DNA of 64,000 bases, from assembly GCA_963682175.1 (NCBI GenBank), contig OY821790.1, forward strand, positions 2,368,501 to 2,432,500. Direction: 5' to 3'. Shown here piece after piece: positions 47,422-58,417 of the stretch. Source of the DNA: Triglochin maritima (taxonomy: Eukaryota > Streptophyta > Magnoliopsida > Alismatales > Juncaginaceae). Position 1 is the stretch's first letter; each line of letters starts with the position of its first letter. The translations under genes were made by a program, and so were the position numbers. Under the pieces are notes generated by a model, which made no database searches, was not told the DNA's origin, and saw only the letters and a program-made list of their open reading frames with translations.

Positions 47422-48817
47422 TGATTGACATCATTTCATGCTCATATTTGTATCTTATATCCATTATCTTTCACCTAAACAACGCTATGTCACGAGTTTT
47501 ATGTTTAGTTTTCAGGAATAAATATGTTTGAAGAGATGAAACATAAAAGGACCCAAAAGCTGGGAAAAAAGGACTGGATTGTGAGATCTGGGGACCAAGA
47601 TGCAAGGGAGAAGGACCTGAACGCAAGACAGAGGGACCTAAGAGCAAAACAGAATACTTCACACCATCATGGGGAGTATTTTAGCAATTGGATTCGGGTC
47701 GAAGCTCCAACAAACGAAGTAGATGCATCAAAGACCACCAAAAGCACAAAGAAAAGCCCAGAATAAAACTCAACTGGATCCGGACATTTTGGACCGCCAA
47801 TTGGCGGTCTGGATTAGCCCAGATCCGCCATGATTTCTCCTGGACTTGTATTAATGCACGTTTAGGCTATTTTTGGTGTTGGTTTAGTCCCACATCGGGG
47901 AATTGTCCCGGATTAGCTTTTTCCATGCCTATAAATAGAACTCTTCACCTCCTTTTGTAATCACTCCATATTTTAAGTGGCTATTCTTCCTACTAGAAGT
48001 GAGGCCTTGAAGCACACACTAAAGTAAGAGGATGCTACTTTTAATGTGAGTCATTTTATCAATAAAGTTTTGTGTTTCTTTCATTGTTTGTTTTATGCTT
48101 CTTTTATTGTTTGTGCATGTTTTAGTTTAATCGTCTTTTAATTCTAGCTTAGTTTTAATATGCTTTATTTCCATAGTTTAATAATTAGTGTAATGTTTAG
48201 TGAGTAGTTCCATCCCCTTTGGGGGGTGGAGTAGATGTACATACATGCATTAGAGAATGGGATGAATGCTTTAATTTCAATGTGTTGATTAAACATGAAT
48301 GTATGCTTGCTTGTTTAGGATAGAATTTACAACTTGATGAGTTTTGCCAAAATGATTAGACACCTCTCATGCTTGTTTAGGTTCTGAAATAAACACCTTG
48401 CATATGTAAATGTTAATCAACTAAGTTGGTGAATAGATTGATAGGTTTTGCCATAACATTTAGACACTTCCTATGCTTGATAAACACCACCTTAATTTGT
48501 GCTTAAAGAATGTATTCTACACCCACCTCTTTGCATGTGTGCACTCACTCCACCCCTTAGGGGTTTTCCCATTCCTGAATTCCAGCACTTCTATTTTGTT
48601 CTTAGCTTAGTTTTTATTTGATCGTTTGTTTCTTTCTTTCGCATTTCGTACTTCTTAGCGTAGTTTAGTGTAGAGTAGCATAATCAATCGTTCTCTTCCC
48701 TATTTTGCCACTTGATTTCGTACAAGCAAGAGACTACTCACCTCCCTAAGGATGACCCGTACTTGCCACCGCTTCATCGCGGCCGTGCACTTGCGGTTTT
48801 AATTAAAACGTTCAACA
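47422..48817 (+). repeat. Element B 5' LTR
   Basis: It runs from TGATTGACATC to GTTCAACA, 1396 bp. CCGCCAATTGGCGG is at 47794-47807, about 120 bp before the TATA box. AATAAAG-type polyadenylation signals lie near 48061. Confidence 0.92.
47887..47937 (+). promoter_or_regulatory. USE plus TATA, element B 5' LTR
   Basis: GTCCCACATCG (47887-47897) matches the plant snRNA upstream element RTCCCACATCG exactly. A 32-bp gap follows, then TATAAATA at 47930. In plant snRNA genes, spacing near 33 bp goes with RNA polymerase II and spacing about 10 bp shorter with polymerase III. Confidence 0.62.
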
Positions 48818-48823
48818 AGTTTT

Positions 48824-48841
48824 TGGCACCGTTGCCGGGGA
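48824..48841 (+). other. Primer-binding site, tRNA-Asp
   Basis: It matches TGGCGCCGTTGCCGGGGA at 17 of 18 positions and begins 6 bp after the LTR, as in element A. Confidence 0.88.
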
Positions 48842-49887
48842 GGTGCCAGTCCAGACTCTTGTTTGGACGATTCGAGTGGATTTAATTTTTGTTTTGTAGT
48901 TTTTCTTTGTTTCTGGAGACTTGGAGTCAGCAGGAGGAACACCTGGAGAAGTTTTGAAGCAAGCTGGGCACTGTAGACCGCCAATCAGCGGCCTGAGACC
49001 GCCAATTGGCGGTCTGGTAAGCTCAGCTCGCTCTCTTATTTCTTTGGTCTGTTTACTTTATCTGATATAGTGGTCTGGGACTTAATTTGGCATGTTTTGA
49101 CTTATAGTTTGTTCCCAGATCAATAATCAAACCTCCTTTAAGCAACTTGGACCCTAAAACTCAAAGCAAAATATTAGGCATTCGTTTTGTTTAGGCCATG
49201 CATCATGTATGTGACTTAGGCACTTAGATTGTCTTTTATCTTAGCTTTATTTTCTGTTGCTGAGAGCTGGCGTGAGGTACGCACCTTCTACTCTCATTCA
49301 TGCATTTTGTATGAACATGTATTAGTTAGTAGGAAGTGCATTGTAACAAGTGTGAGTTGAGCGTTGTTTGAAGTGTTGATTGCTAGATTTAGGACTCCAA
49401 AATGCTACTAAGGAGGGGCTGTCCCGTAAAAGATAAGGTGGGGGATTTCATCACCCTTTCCTTCGCCCCAAAAACCACACTAATCAAGAGCCTAATTTTA
49501 AAATCAAGTAGACATTGGTCCTAAGGATCTTGGACGCATTAGGAGAGTGATCCGGTCCCGACCGTCATGACCTGATCGGCGTTGCCCACTTTGTCGATAG
49601 TAGGAGAGACGAGATCCCCGGATCTTGGCTCACTTGCTGGGCTTTGTGGTCCTCGTTGTAGGGAGGTGAGGCGTGTTGAGGCCGTGTGACCTCGCAGTTA
49701 GGCGTCGTCTAGCTGTAAGGACCTATAGCGACCTTAGGATTGCTTGAGCCTTGTTTGCTTGTGTGCTTCTACCTGTACCCATCCACCGTAGCATAAGGAC
49801 TTCTTCCCTTCTCTCCTAAGTCATTCTTTCTCTCCTGTATTCCCCAGTCTTCTCTTGTACGTACATTCTTTGTTATAAAAAAAATAT
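48842..49887 (+). other. Element B leader
   Basis: About 1 kb, untranslated. It carries two palindromic CCGCCAAT-type repeats near 48977-49012, the second a perfect CCGCCAATTGGCGG at 48999-49012. It aligns with the two halves of the element A leader and, on the minus strand, with 63147-64000 of element C. Confidence 0.75.
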
Positions 49888-52800
49888 TTGGTGTGTGCAC
49901 CTTTGTGCATGCTTTCGTGGACACGAGACGAGAGTGGTCGTTTGACGAGGAGCGTTGTCAATCCGGCTTCGGTCATCGATTTCTCGACGCCTTCCTCCTC
50001 TCGTGTCGCATGTAGTTCGGGTCCAATGGCTGCTAATTTCCGTGAGGAGGAGCAGTTGCTGGACCCACCTGCTCCACCAGTGCTTCCAGTTGTCGTTCCC
50101 ATACCTCTTTGTGATCGATGCTACCCGAGCCGTACAGCTCTACCCTCATGCATCGTATTACCAGAGGCTAATGAGAACCATTTTGAGGTTAAGCCTCAAT
50201 TCATTTCCATGCTCCCTCATTTCACTGGGAAAGGTGACCCCTATATCTTTCTCAGGGAATTTGAGGAGGTCTGTGCTATGTTCAAGCTGCAACAACTTAG
50301 CACAGACTCCATCCATCTTAGGCTCGTTCCTTTTGCACTAAAGGATGACGTCAAGAAGTGGTTGTACAGCAACCAGGCGAATTCCTTTAGGACTTGGGAT
50401 GAGTTTCAATCTGCATTCCTCAAGAAGTACTTTCCTAATCATCGGACTTAAAAATTGAGGAACGAAATCAATTCGTTCTATCAACATGAGACCGAACCAT
50501 TTCATGCATATCTTGAGAGGTTCAAAGAGCTACTATCCTCGTGCCCTAACCATGGCATTGAGTTGTGGCGTCTTTGTCAGATTGTGTATGAGGGTTTTCA
50601 CATCCCGTCCAGAACGCTCCTTGAGTCCATGTGTCAAGGAGAGTTCTTGGGAAAGGATGAAAGGGAGGCATGGGACTTCCTAGAAGACATCGCTGAGAAA
50701 ACCATGCAGTGGGAGAGTGTGAGGGAACCACCTGCATCATCTAGTATAGGAGCGAGGATCGCGAATGCAAACTCGACCAGATCGGGTGCCGCATTTGCTA
50801 TCAATACCACTACGGCCACCGAGGCAAGCATGGCGGCCTTAATGCGCCGTATGGATTCGATTGAGTTCCAAAACCAACAAAGTGCACCTCACATGTCCAC
50901 ATCTGGTCCAGTTCCTTGTCATTCATGTGGTAGGATAGGTCATGTAGAGAGCGAGTGTGAGTCCATTCCTCCTGAGATGGAGCGTGTCAACGCCATCTAT
51001 GACAGAGCTAGGAATGACCCATACTCATCATCTTATAACCCTGGATGGAGGAACCACCCCAATTTTTCATGGAACCAAAATAATGCCCCGGGTGGTCCTT
51101 CAAACTCCTCTAGACCACCTTACCAATCACACCAACCTCCCATGCATGCACAATCCTATCAGCCACCCCAAGTGCAAACCACCAATCAATCGGGTGTCCC
51201 AAATTCCAACAATATGGAAACCCGATTCAATTCGCTTGAGACCTTGACTCGTGGACTTGAAAACTCAATGAAAAATTTTATGTCAACCACAAGTCAAGTT
51301 CTCACTTCAAATCAGCAGACCATGAAATCTCTAGAGCTTCAGAAGGGCCAATTGGCTCAGTCTGTACATGAGAGAGAGAGAGGGTCTTTTCCTAGCCAGC
51401 CTGAGGCTAACCCCCGCATGTACCAACAACAACAAATGCAAAATGAGAATGTGGTACCTTGGGGGAGGCAAGTGAACCATGTGGAGGAACCTGTTCACCA
51501 TGTCAATTCCATTGTGACCTTAAGGAATGGAAAACAGGTTGACAATCACATTTCCTTGCCACACCCACCACCATCTATGCAGCCCCTCAGTGGGAATGGT
51601 GGTGAAGAAGAAGCTGAGGGTGAGGGTAATACACCAAAGCTTTCTTCTCAGGCACAGCAGAAAACCTACCTGCCAAAAGCTCCCTATCCAAGTAGGTTAA
51701 ACAAAAAGCAGAGTGACAACATGGACAAGATATTAGAGGTGTTTAAGCAAGTGAAGGTTAACATCCCCTTGTTGGATGTCATCCAACAAATACCTCAATA
51801 TGCCAAAGTGTTGAAGGATCTCTGCACAACCAAGAGGAAGACCAATGTTCCTAAGAAAGCATTCTTGGCTGCAAATATCAGCTCACTTTTGTCCAATCCT
51901 ACCTACACAAAATACAAGGACCATGGGTGTCCTACTATTCAGTGTACGATAGGGGACACTAGATTGAGCAATGTTTTGCTTGATTTAGGATCAGCGGTAA
52001 ACCTCCTCCCATTTTCTGTTTATCAACAGTTAAATTTGGGAGAATTGAAACCAACTAAGATCACCCTTCAATTGGCGGATAGGTCCATTCATATTCCCAT
52101 GGGGATTATCGAGGACGTGCTTATCAAAGTTGGAGATTTTATATTTCCAGTCGATTTTGTTGTCCTCGATACCAATCCTGTTACGAACACCCACTCTCAA
52201 ATACTTTTGATTTTGGGTAGACCATTTCTGGCAACTTCCAATGCCTTAATTAATTGTAGAAATGGTCTCATGAAGCTCTCATTCGGTAACATGAGTGCCG
52301 AGTTTCATGTGTTCAACTCTGGTAAGCAACAGGAACCCATGGATGAACCTTTAAATCTAAATCTCATCCGCCAATTGGAGAAAGCACCACAAAATCAACG
52401 AACACCCCTAACCCCAATGCAACCCATTGAGAATGTTCGTGGGCCCAGCGAAAACTCATTGCCTGTCTTCGCAATGCAACAGAGTGAGCTGGCCTCGAAC
52501 ATGAATGTACAAGGGGAGTGTTCGTTGCATGATTCAGTTGAGAGTACTAGTGAGAGTGAGACACCTCATCATATGCCTATACCAGAAGGTGTCTCTACCT
52601 CAGATCCCATGGCCATTGAGCCATTTGAGCTTCATATTGACTCCAACAAGGACCCACCTTTGACCGAGCTTATGCTTGATGATCTGAATGATGGTGGGAG
52701 GTCCTTGTTGGATGACTTGAGGAGAAGCCCCATTTTTAGTGATGCAGGTCTGCTGCATCCATCGAATGAGCCTGAGGAACTCATTCCGATGCACCCGCCT

Positions 52801-53016
52801 ATTGGTTGGAGGCTTTTCTTCGATGAGCAATTAAACCCTAGTGAGGCAACACAACTTCATTCTTTGTTGCCCACACCCAACCAATATCATGAGGGGTTCG
52901 AGCCTTTCAGCTTTGACCTTTCACCCCTCATGACACCTCAGAGTACCAGTGGAGTTTGCCCATCTCGGCAAGACTTTGGTCCTCATGACTTGATGTTCTC
53001 ATTTGATGTTCCTTGA
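49888..53016 (+). pseudogene. Element B gag-protease, one premature stop
   Basis: The first segment (49888-50451) holds an N-terminal region and the start of a retrotransposon gag domain. It ends at a TAA (50449-50451) where element C has CAA, a single nonsense change. The frame then continues for 853 codons. Positions within that second segment: rest of the gag domain at 1-70; zinc knuckle CHSCGRIGHVESEC at about 155-168; a Pro/Gln-rich stretch; a conserved pre-protease block at about 410-490; the protease with LLDLGSAVNLLPFS at about 505-520 (DLGS in place of the usual DTG/DLGA) and ILGRPFLATSNALI near 580; then about 230 residues of acidic, Pro-rich sequence ending FSFDVP. No polymerase follows. 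The start codon is uncertain; 50026 is an alternative. Confidence 0.88.
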
Positions 53017-54566
53017 CCAAATGATTATGAGAATATCTTGGTTGATGTATATATCATGACTCCTTCAGTGAGCATCGATTGTTGTGGGCCCCAACCCTTG
53101 TGTACTTGGGCCCAATCTCTTCACGTATTTATCTCCCTTCTTCAGCTTCTCACAGGTTTTGAGGGAATTTGGGTTTGTGTCCATCAACATGACCCTGAAC
53201 GTCCCTTTGTACTTCATGTTGGTGAGATCTTTCCTTTTTCATGCATATATCCATGTAGTATCTTGTTCACATTCATTGGGGACAATGCATGAAGTAGGTG
53301 TGGGGGGGGGGTGTTTTACGTGTGTACATAGTCGAGTCTTTTTCTTTTGATTTTGTTTAACTTTTGTGTGCATTGTTAGGGTCATGTTAGTGTGCTGCAT
53401 TTAATATTGATATATCTGCTTGCCATGATCCTTGGGTGACTTGTCTTCTTTTGCTTGCCTAGTGCTTTAAAATTTTCACATTTCTTTCAAAATCTTCATG
53501 TGTTTGTGAAAGAAAATGTTTTTGTAGGTTTTGCGTGTGTTTAGCATGTGCAAAACCGTTGAGAGGCAAAGTAAAAAGAAAGCTCCCAAAATTGTCTTGA
53601 ACTTGATGCATTAGGATTTCTAGTTTACTGGCTTTAGGTCTTATCGAGTCGTTAGGATGCACCCCGGTTTTCCCTCGGGGGGCGTGTAATCATAGGGTTT
53701 CAGCACTCAAACATTTAAAGAAGTCCACCCTGAACCTAGTGAGTCAAATAATTCGTGTTTGTTAGTATAAGGAAGTTTGTCGTAGTCAAGGGCCCTTAAT
53801 CTCTTTTTGTGAAACTTAAGTGTAGGGGTTTTGGTTCCCATGTAGATAAGTAAATAAGTGGTGTTCTCTCTTCTCGCACGGCTCCTATCACTCGGGAAAG
53901 TAGGTCTGAGGGGACTTTGTGCCTGGTGCTTTCGAGTCATCTGACTTGGGATGCACCGACCGAACTCCCGTTACACGGGTGGTAGGGATCGCCCTATGTG
54001 GAGATTTGGGGGAAGGTGTACGTGATAGTGTAAGTCCTCGTAGGCAATGATGCACGAAACCTGACCCTGGGAGAATCAAACACCAACCAATAAAATGCTC
54101 CAAAGAAAAAAAAAAGAAAAAAAAGAGAAAAAAAAGAGAGAGTCAAATAAGAACCAAAATGGACTTTACACATTGTATCACATTTAGAAGTTAATGTTGC
54201 CCATGTCTTTCACTTAATTCCTTAGTTAACTTTCACGAATAACTCATTAGGTGAGGTGTGTGGACGGATTACATATATAGAGTCGACCCGTAGCATTACC
54301 GCGTCCCATGATCGGCAAAATAAGTCCAACGAGTCGTGTAGCTAGATTGATTAATGCATCTTGTTCGGATTTTGTGCGTATATCCGCTGAAAACCCTCAG
54401 GAGACAACACTCCTCCTCCTTGGCGACAAGGAGGTTTAACGGCTTGTTGCACGTGCTAAGTGCAACCGTGATTCCTACGAAAGTGAGTTAGGATTTCTTG
54501 TTTTTCGCATGCTTTTCTCTTTCTTTGTTTTGCTCGGGACTAGCAAAAGTTAGGTGTGGGGGTATT
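53017..54566 (+). other. Element B 3' untranslated region and polypurine tract
   Basis: No protein is recognised. The Athila post-pol marker (CATTGGGGACAATGCATG followed by a run of ten G) is at 53274-53311, about 260 bp after the stop codon. The polypurine tract AGGTGTGGGGG ends just before 54567. AAAAAGAAAAA low-complexity sequence lies near 54105-54140. Confidence 0.75.
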
Positions 54567-55982
54567 TGATTGACATCATTTCATGCTCATATTTGTATCT
54601 TATATCCATTATCTTTCACCTAAACAATGCTATGTCACGAGTTTTATGTTTAGTTTTCAGGAATAAATAGGTTTGAAGAGATGAAACATAAAAGGACCCA
54701 AAAGCTGGGAAAAAGGACTGGATTGTGAGATCTGGGGACCAAGATGCAAGGGAGAAGGACCTGAACGCAAGACAGAGGGACCTAATAGCAAAACAGAATA
54801 CTTCACACCATAATGGGGAGTATTTTAGCAATTGGATTCGGGTCGAAGCTCCAACAAACAAAGTAGATGCATCAAAGACCACCAAAAGCACAAAGAAAAG
54901 CCCAGAATAAAACTCAACTGGATCCGGACATTTTGGACCGCCAGTTGGCGGTCTGGAACCGCCAATTGGCGGTCTGGATTAGCCTAGATCCGCCAAGATT
55001 TCTCCTGGACTTGTATTAATGCTCGTTTAGGCTATTTTTGGTGTTGGTTTAGTCCCACATCGGGGGATTGTCCCAAATTAGTTTTTTCCACGCCTATAAA
55101 TAGAACTCTTCACCTCCTTTTGTAATCAATCCATATTTTAAGTGACTATTCTTCCTACTAGAAGTGAGGCCTTGAAGCACACACTAAAGTAGGAGGATGC
55201 TACTTTTAATGTGAGTCATTTTATCAATAAAGTTTTGTGTTTCTTTCATTGTTTGTTTTATGCTTCTTTTATTGTTTGTGCATGTTTTAGTTTAATCGTC
55301 TTTTAATTCTAGCTTAGTTTTAATATGCTTTCTTTCCATAGTTTCATAATTAGTGTAATGTTTAGTGAGTAGTTCCATCCCCTTTGGGGGGTGGAGTAGA
55401 TGTACATACATGCATTAGAGAATGTGATGAATGCTTTAATTTCAATGTGTTGATTAAACATGAATGTATGCTTGCTTGTTTAGGATAGAATTTACAACTT
55501 GATGAGTTTTGCCAAAATGATTAGACACCTCTCATGCTTGTTTAGGTTCTGAAATAAACACCTTGCTTATGTAAATGTTAATCAACTAAGTTGGTGAATA
55601 GATTGATAGGTTTTGCCATAACATTTAGACACTTCCTATGCTTGATAAACACCACCTTAATTTGTGCTTAAAGAATGTATTCTACACCCACCTCTTTGCA
55701 TGTGTGCACTCACTCCACCCCTTAGGGGTTTTCCCATTCCTGAATTCCAGCACTTCTATTTTGTTCTTAGCTTAGTTTTTATTTGATCATTTGTTTCTTT
55801 CTTTCGCATTTCGTACTTCTTAGCGTAGTTTAGTGTAGAGTAGCGTAATCAATCGTTCTCTTCCCTATTTTGCCACTTGATTTCGTACAACCAAGAGACT
55901 ACTCACCTCCCTAAGGACGACCCGTACTTGCTACCCCTTCATCACGGTCGTGCACTTGCGGTTTTAATTAAAACGTTCAACA
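54567..55982 (+). repeat. Element B 3' LTR
   Basis: It runs from TGATTGACATC to GTTCAACA, 1416 bp. Relative to the 5' LTR it has one extra palindromic unit (54936-54972), which accounts for most of the length difference. USE at 55052-55062, TATAAATA at 55095. Confidence 0.92.
55052..55102 (+). promoter_or_regulatory. USE plus TATA, element B 3' LTR
   Basis: Exact GTCCCACATCG, a 32-bp gap, then TATAAATA. Confidence 0.6.
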
Positions 55983-57113
55983 CTCCGCTCGGATCACCGA
56001 GCTCCGCTCACGACTTCACTAACCACTCCCCGTTCCGGGCCGGGAGAGAACGCATTTACAATGTTCAAGCTCGCGAACAACCCTCGCCGAGATTGGCTCC
56101 ACCTCTAACAATCCGAGAGGGATGCTTCGGGATTTCACCGAAACCTTTACTCTTCTTTGACAACAACAAACTCGAGTGGGAAAATGACTCTCTAAACTTG
56201 AGCACACTTGAGAAGGATTCGAATTGATCTTAAGTGTGGAAATTGGAGGCTTGGAGTGTTTGTAATGATCTCTCTAATGTAGGAGGAAAATATGTGTGGG
56301 AGAGTTGTGTTAAAATGTGTTTTACAACTCTATTTATAAGCATTAGAGAGAATATAGCCGTTGGGGTTGATTGGGTATAAGTTGGTGTTGGATACACAAA
56401 ACAGAAACTTGCAGGACCCAATTCTGCCTAAAAACGGTCGACCGAAACGGGTATGTCGCTCGACCGTTTGGTCAAAATTCAGCTTTGACTTAAGTTCACT
56501 TAAGTTAACGGTCGAACGGGCTCAGGGGATTGGTCGACCGAATAAGTCCAGGCACTTCTGGGAGACCAAATTGTGTTAGTTCGGTCGACCGTTAGGAAAG
56601 TTTCGGTCGACCAGATGTTTCGTAATTTTGGGCTATTTGGGAACAATACGAATACGACCGTTGGGTATAATACGACAAAACAAACGGTCATGTGACACGT
56701 GTGAACGGTCGAACGAAAAGGTTTCAACGGTCGACCGTTTTGGTCCAGGCAGTTCAAGTTTTGTTTAGGTGTTTTCCGGTCTAGTTTGGATGATCTATTG
56801 AAGTCCAAATGTTGTGAAATTTTTTGTGTGACTTCTATAGGGAACCTAGTGTGTGGTTGAGTAGTTTTTAGCTCAAGTATTCTCAATTACACAAGGTTCC
56901 TAAAGACTCAAAGAAATACAAAATACATGTCTTCAAATGAGTTTGATTACATGTCTTGAATTGATTTCCTTTCTTCCTTGAGTCTTCATCACCTGTAGAG
57001 GTTAGCACAAAGAAATATATATGCAATGCAACATGTGTGCTACTCTACATGACCATAATTAAGATTAGGTTGATTAAATCATCAAAACATAAATTAAGGC
57101 CAAAAAGCCAACA
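55983..57113 (-). repeat. Element D 5' LTR, second part
   Basis: The LTR continues after the second CTCCG and ends CCAACA at 57113, followed by the GTGTC flank. It carries the CGGTCGACCG cluster at 56435-56737. By eye it is very close to the 3' LTR at 43740-44870. Confidence 0.9.
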
Positions 57114-57118
57114 GTGTC

Positions 57119-58417
57119 AACACCTTGGAATGTGAAAAAAGATTATGGAATGAGAAAAAATGGATAAGAGAGTTGATTATGCTACGTTACACTACACTAC
57201 GAAGTATGAAATGCGAAAGAAAGCAACAACCGATTAACTAAAACTAAACTAAGAACGAAAGATGAGTGCTGGAATTCAGAAATGGAAAACCCCTAAGGGG
57301 TGGAGTGAGTGCACACAAGCAAAGAGGTGGGTGTTGAACACATTCTTTAAGCACAAATTAAGGTGGTGTTATCATGCATAGGAAGTGTCTAAATGTTATG
57401 GCAATACCTATCAATCTATTCACCAACCTAGTTGATTAACATTTACATATACAAGTTGATTATTTCAGAACCAAAACAAGCATGAGAGGTGTCTAATCAT
57501 TTTGGCAAAACTCATCAAGTTATCAATTCTATCCTAAACAAGCAAGCATACATTCATGTTTTATCAACACATTGAAAAATAAAGTATTCATTCCATTCTC
57601 TAATGCATGTATGAACATCTACTCCACCCCCAAAGGGGATGGAACTACTCACTAAACATTACACTAATTATTAAACTAAACAAAGAAAGCATATTAACTA
57701 AGCTAATAAAACTAATGAAATGAGATTAAGCAAAGCAAAACAAGAAACATAAAACAAACAACATAATAAAGAAAACTTGTATTAAAATGACTCACATTAA
57801 AAGTAGTATCCTCCTACTTTAGTGTGTGCTTCAAGGCCTCACTTCTAGTAGGAAGAATAGCCACTTAAAATATGGAGTGATTACAATAGGAGGTGAAGAG
57901 TTCTATTTATAGGCATGCAAAAAGCTAATCCGGGACAATCCCCCGATATGGGACTAAACCAATACCAAAAATAGCCTAAACAAACACTAATACATGTCCA
58001 GGAGAAATCTTAACGGATTTGGACGAAAACAGACTGCCAATTGGCGGTCTATAAAGTCCGGATTCATCTGGAATTTGTGTTGGGCTTTGCTTAGTGTATT
58101 TGGTGGTCTTGGATGCATCTAATTCGTTTATTGGAGCTCCGACCCGAATAGAATTGCTAAAAACTCTCCGTGATGGTGTGGAGTTCTCTGTTTTGCTCTT
58201 AGGTCCTTCTGTCTTGCGTTCAGGTCCTTCTCCCTTGCATCTTGGTCCCCAGATCTCACAATTCAGTCCTTTTTCCCAGCTTTTGGGTCCTTTTATGCTT
58301 CATCTCTTCAAACCTATTTATTCCTGAAAACTAAACATAAAACTCGTAACATAGCATTGTTTAGGTTTAAGATAATGGATATAAGATACAAATATAAGCA
58401 TGAAATGATGTCAATCA
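57119..58417 (-). repeat. Element C 3' LTR, outer end truncated or diverged
   Basis: From about 57160 to 58417 it matches the element B LTR in reverse and ends GTCAATCA. The outer 150 bp or so, which should include the TG...CA end and the GCAAGTGCACGG stretch, is not recognisable, so the outer border is uncertain. The promoter is at 57904-57954. Confidence 0.75.
57904..57954 (-). promoter_or_regulatory. USE-like box plus TATA, element C LTR
   Basis: On the minus strand, GTCCCATATCG (57954-57944, one change from the consensus), a 32-bp gap, then TATAAATA (57911-57904). Confidence 0.55.

Larger units (their letters stand above)
47422..55982 (+). mobile_element. Athila-like element B, complete, gag-protease only
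   Basis: It is 8561 bp, flanked by perfect CTCCG repeats (47417-47421 and 55983-55987). It has both LTRs, a tRNA-Asp primer site, a leader, one gag-protease frame with a single stop, a 3' untranslated region and a polypurine tract. LTR copies differ at only a few visible sites (at least six in the first 300 bases) plus one 24-bp palindrome unit. No polymerase, RNase H or integrase is encoded anywhere. This is the best-preserved copy of its family here. Confidence 0.93.
43546..57113 (-). mobile_element. SIRE-like copia element D, gag only, with nested element B
   Basis: Both LTRs are present, flanked by GTTTC (43541-43545) and GTGTC (57114-57118), a 5-bp TSD with one change. The internal region is only about 2.35 kb and on the minus strand reads primer site, gag, spacer, polypurine tract. 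Protease, integrase and reverse transcriptase are absent. The 5' LTR is interrupted by Athila-like element B. The LTR copies are nearly identical by eye, so the insertion is fairly young, and B is younger still. Confidence 0.88.

Noticed and set aside
57114..57160. A clean outer border and target duplication for the element C LTR.
   Set aside because: Homology to the other Athila LTRs fades before a TG...CA end, so no border can be supported.
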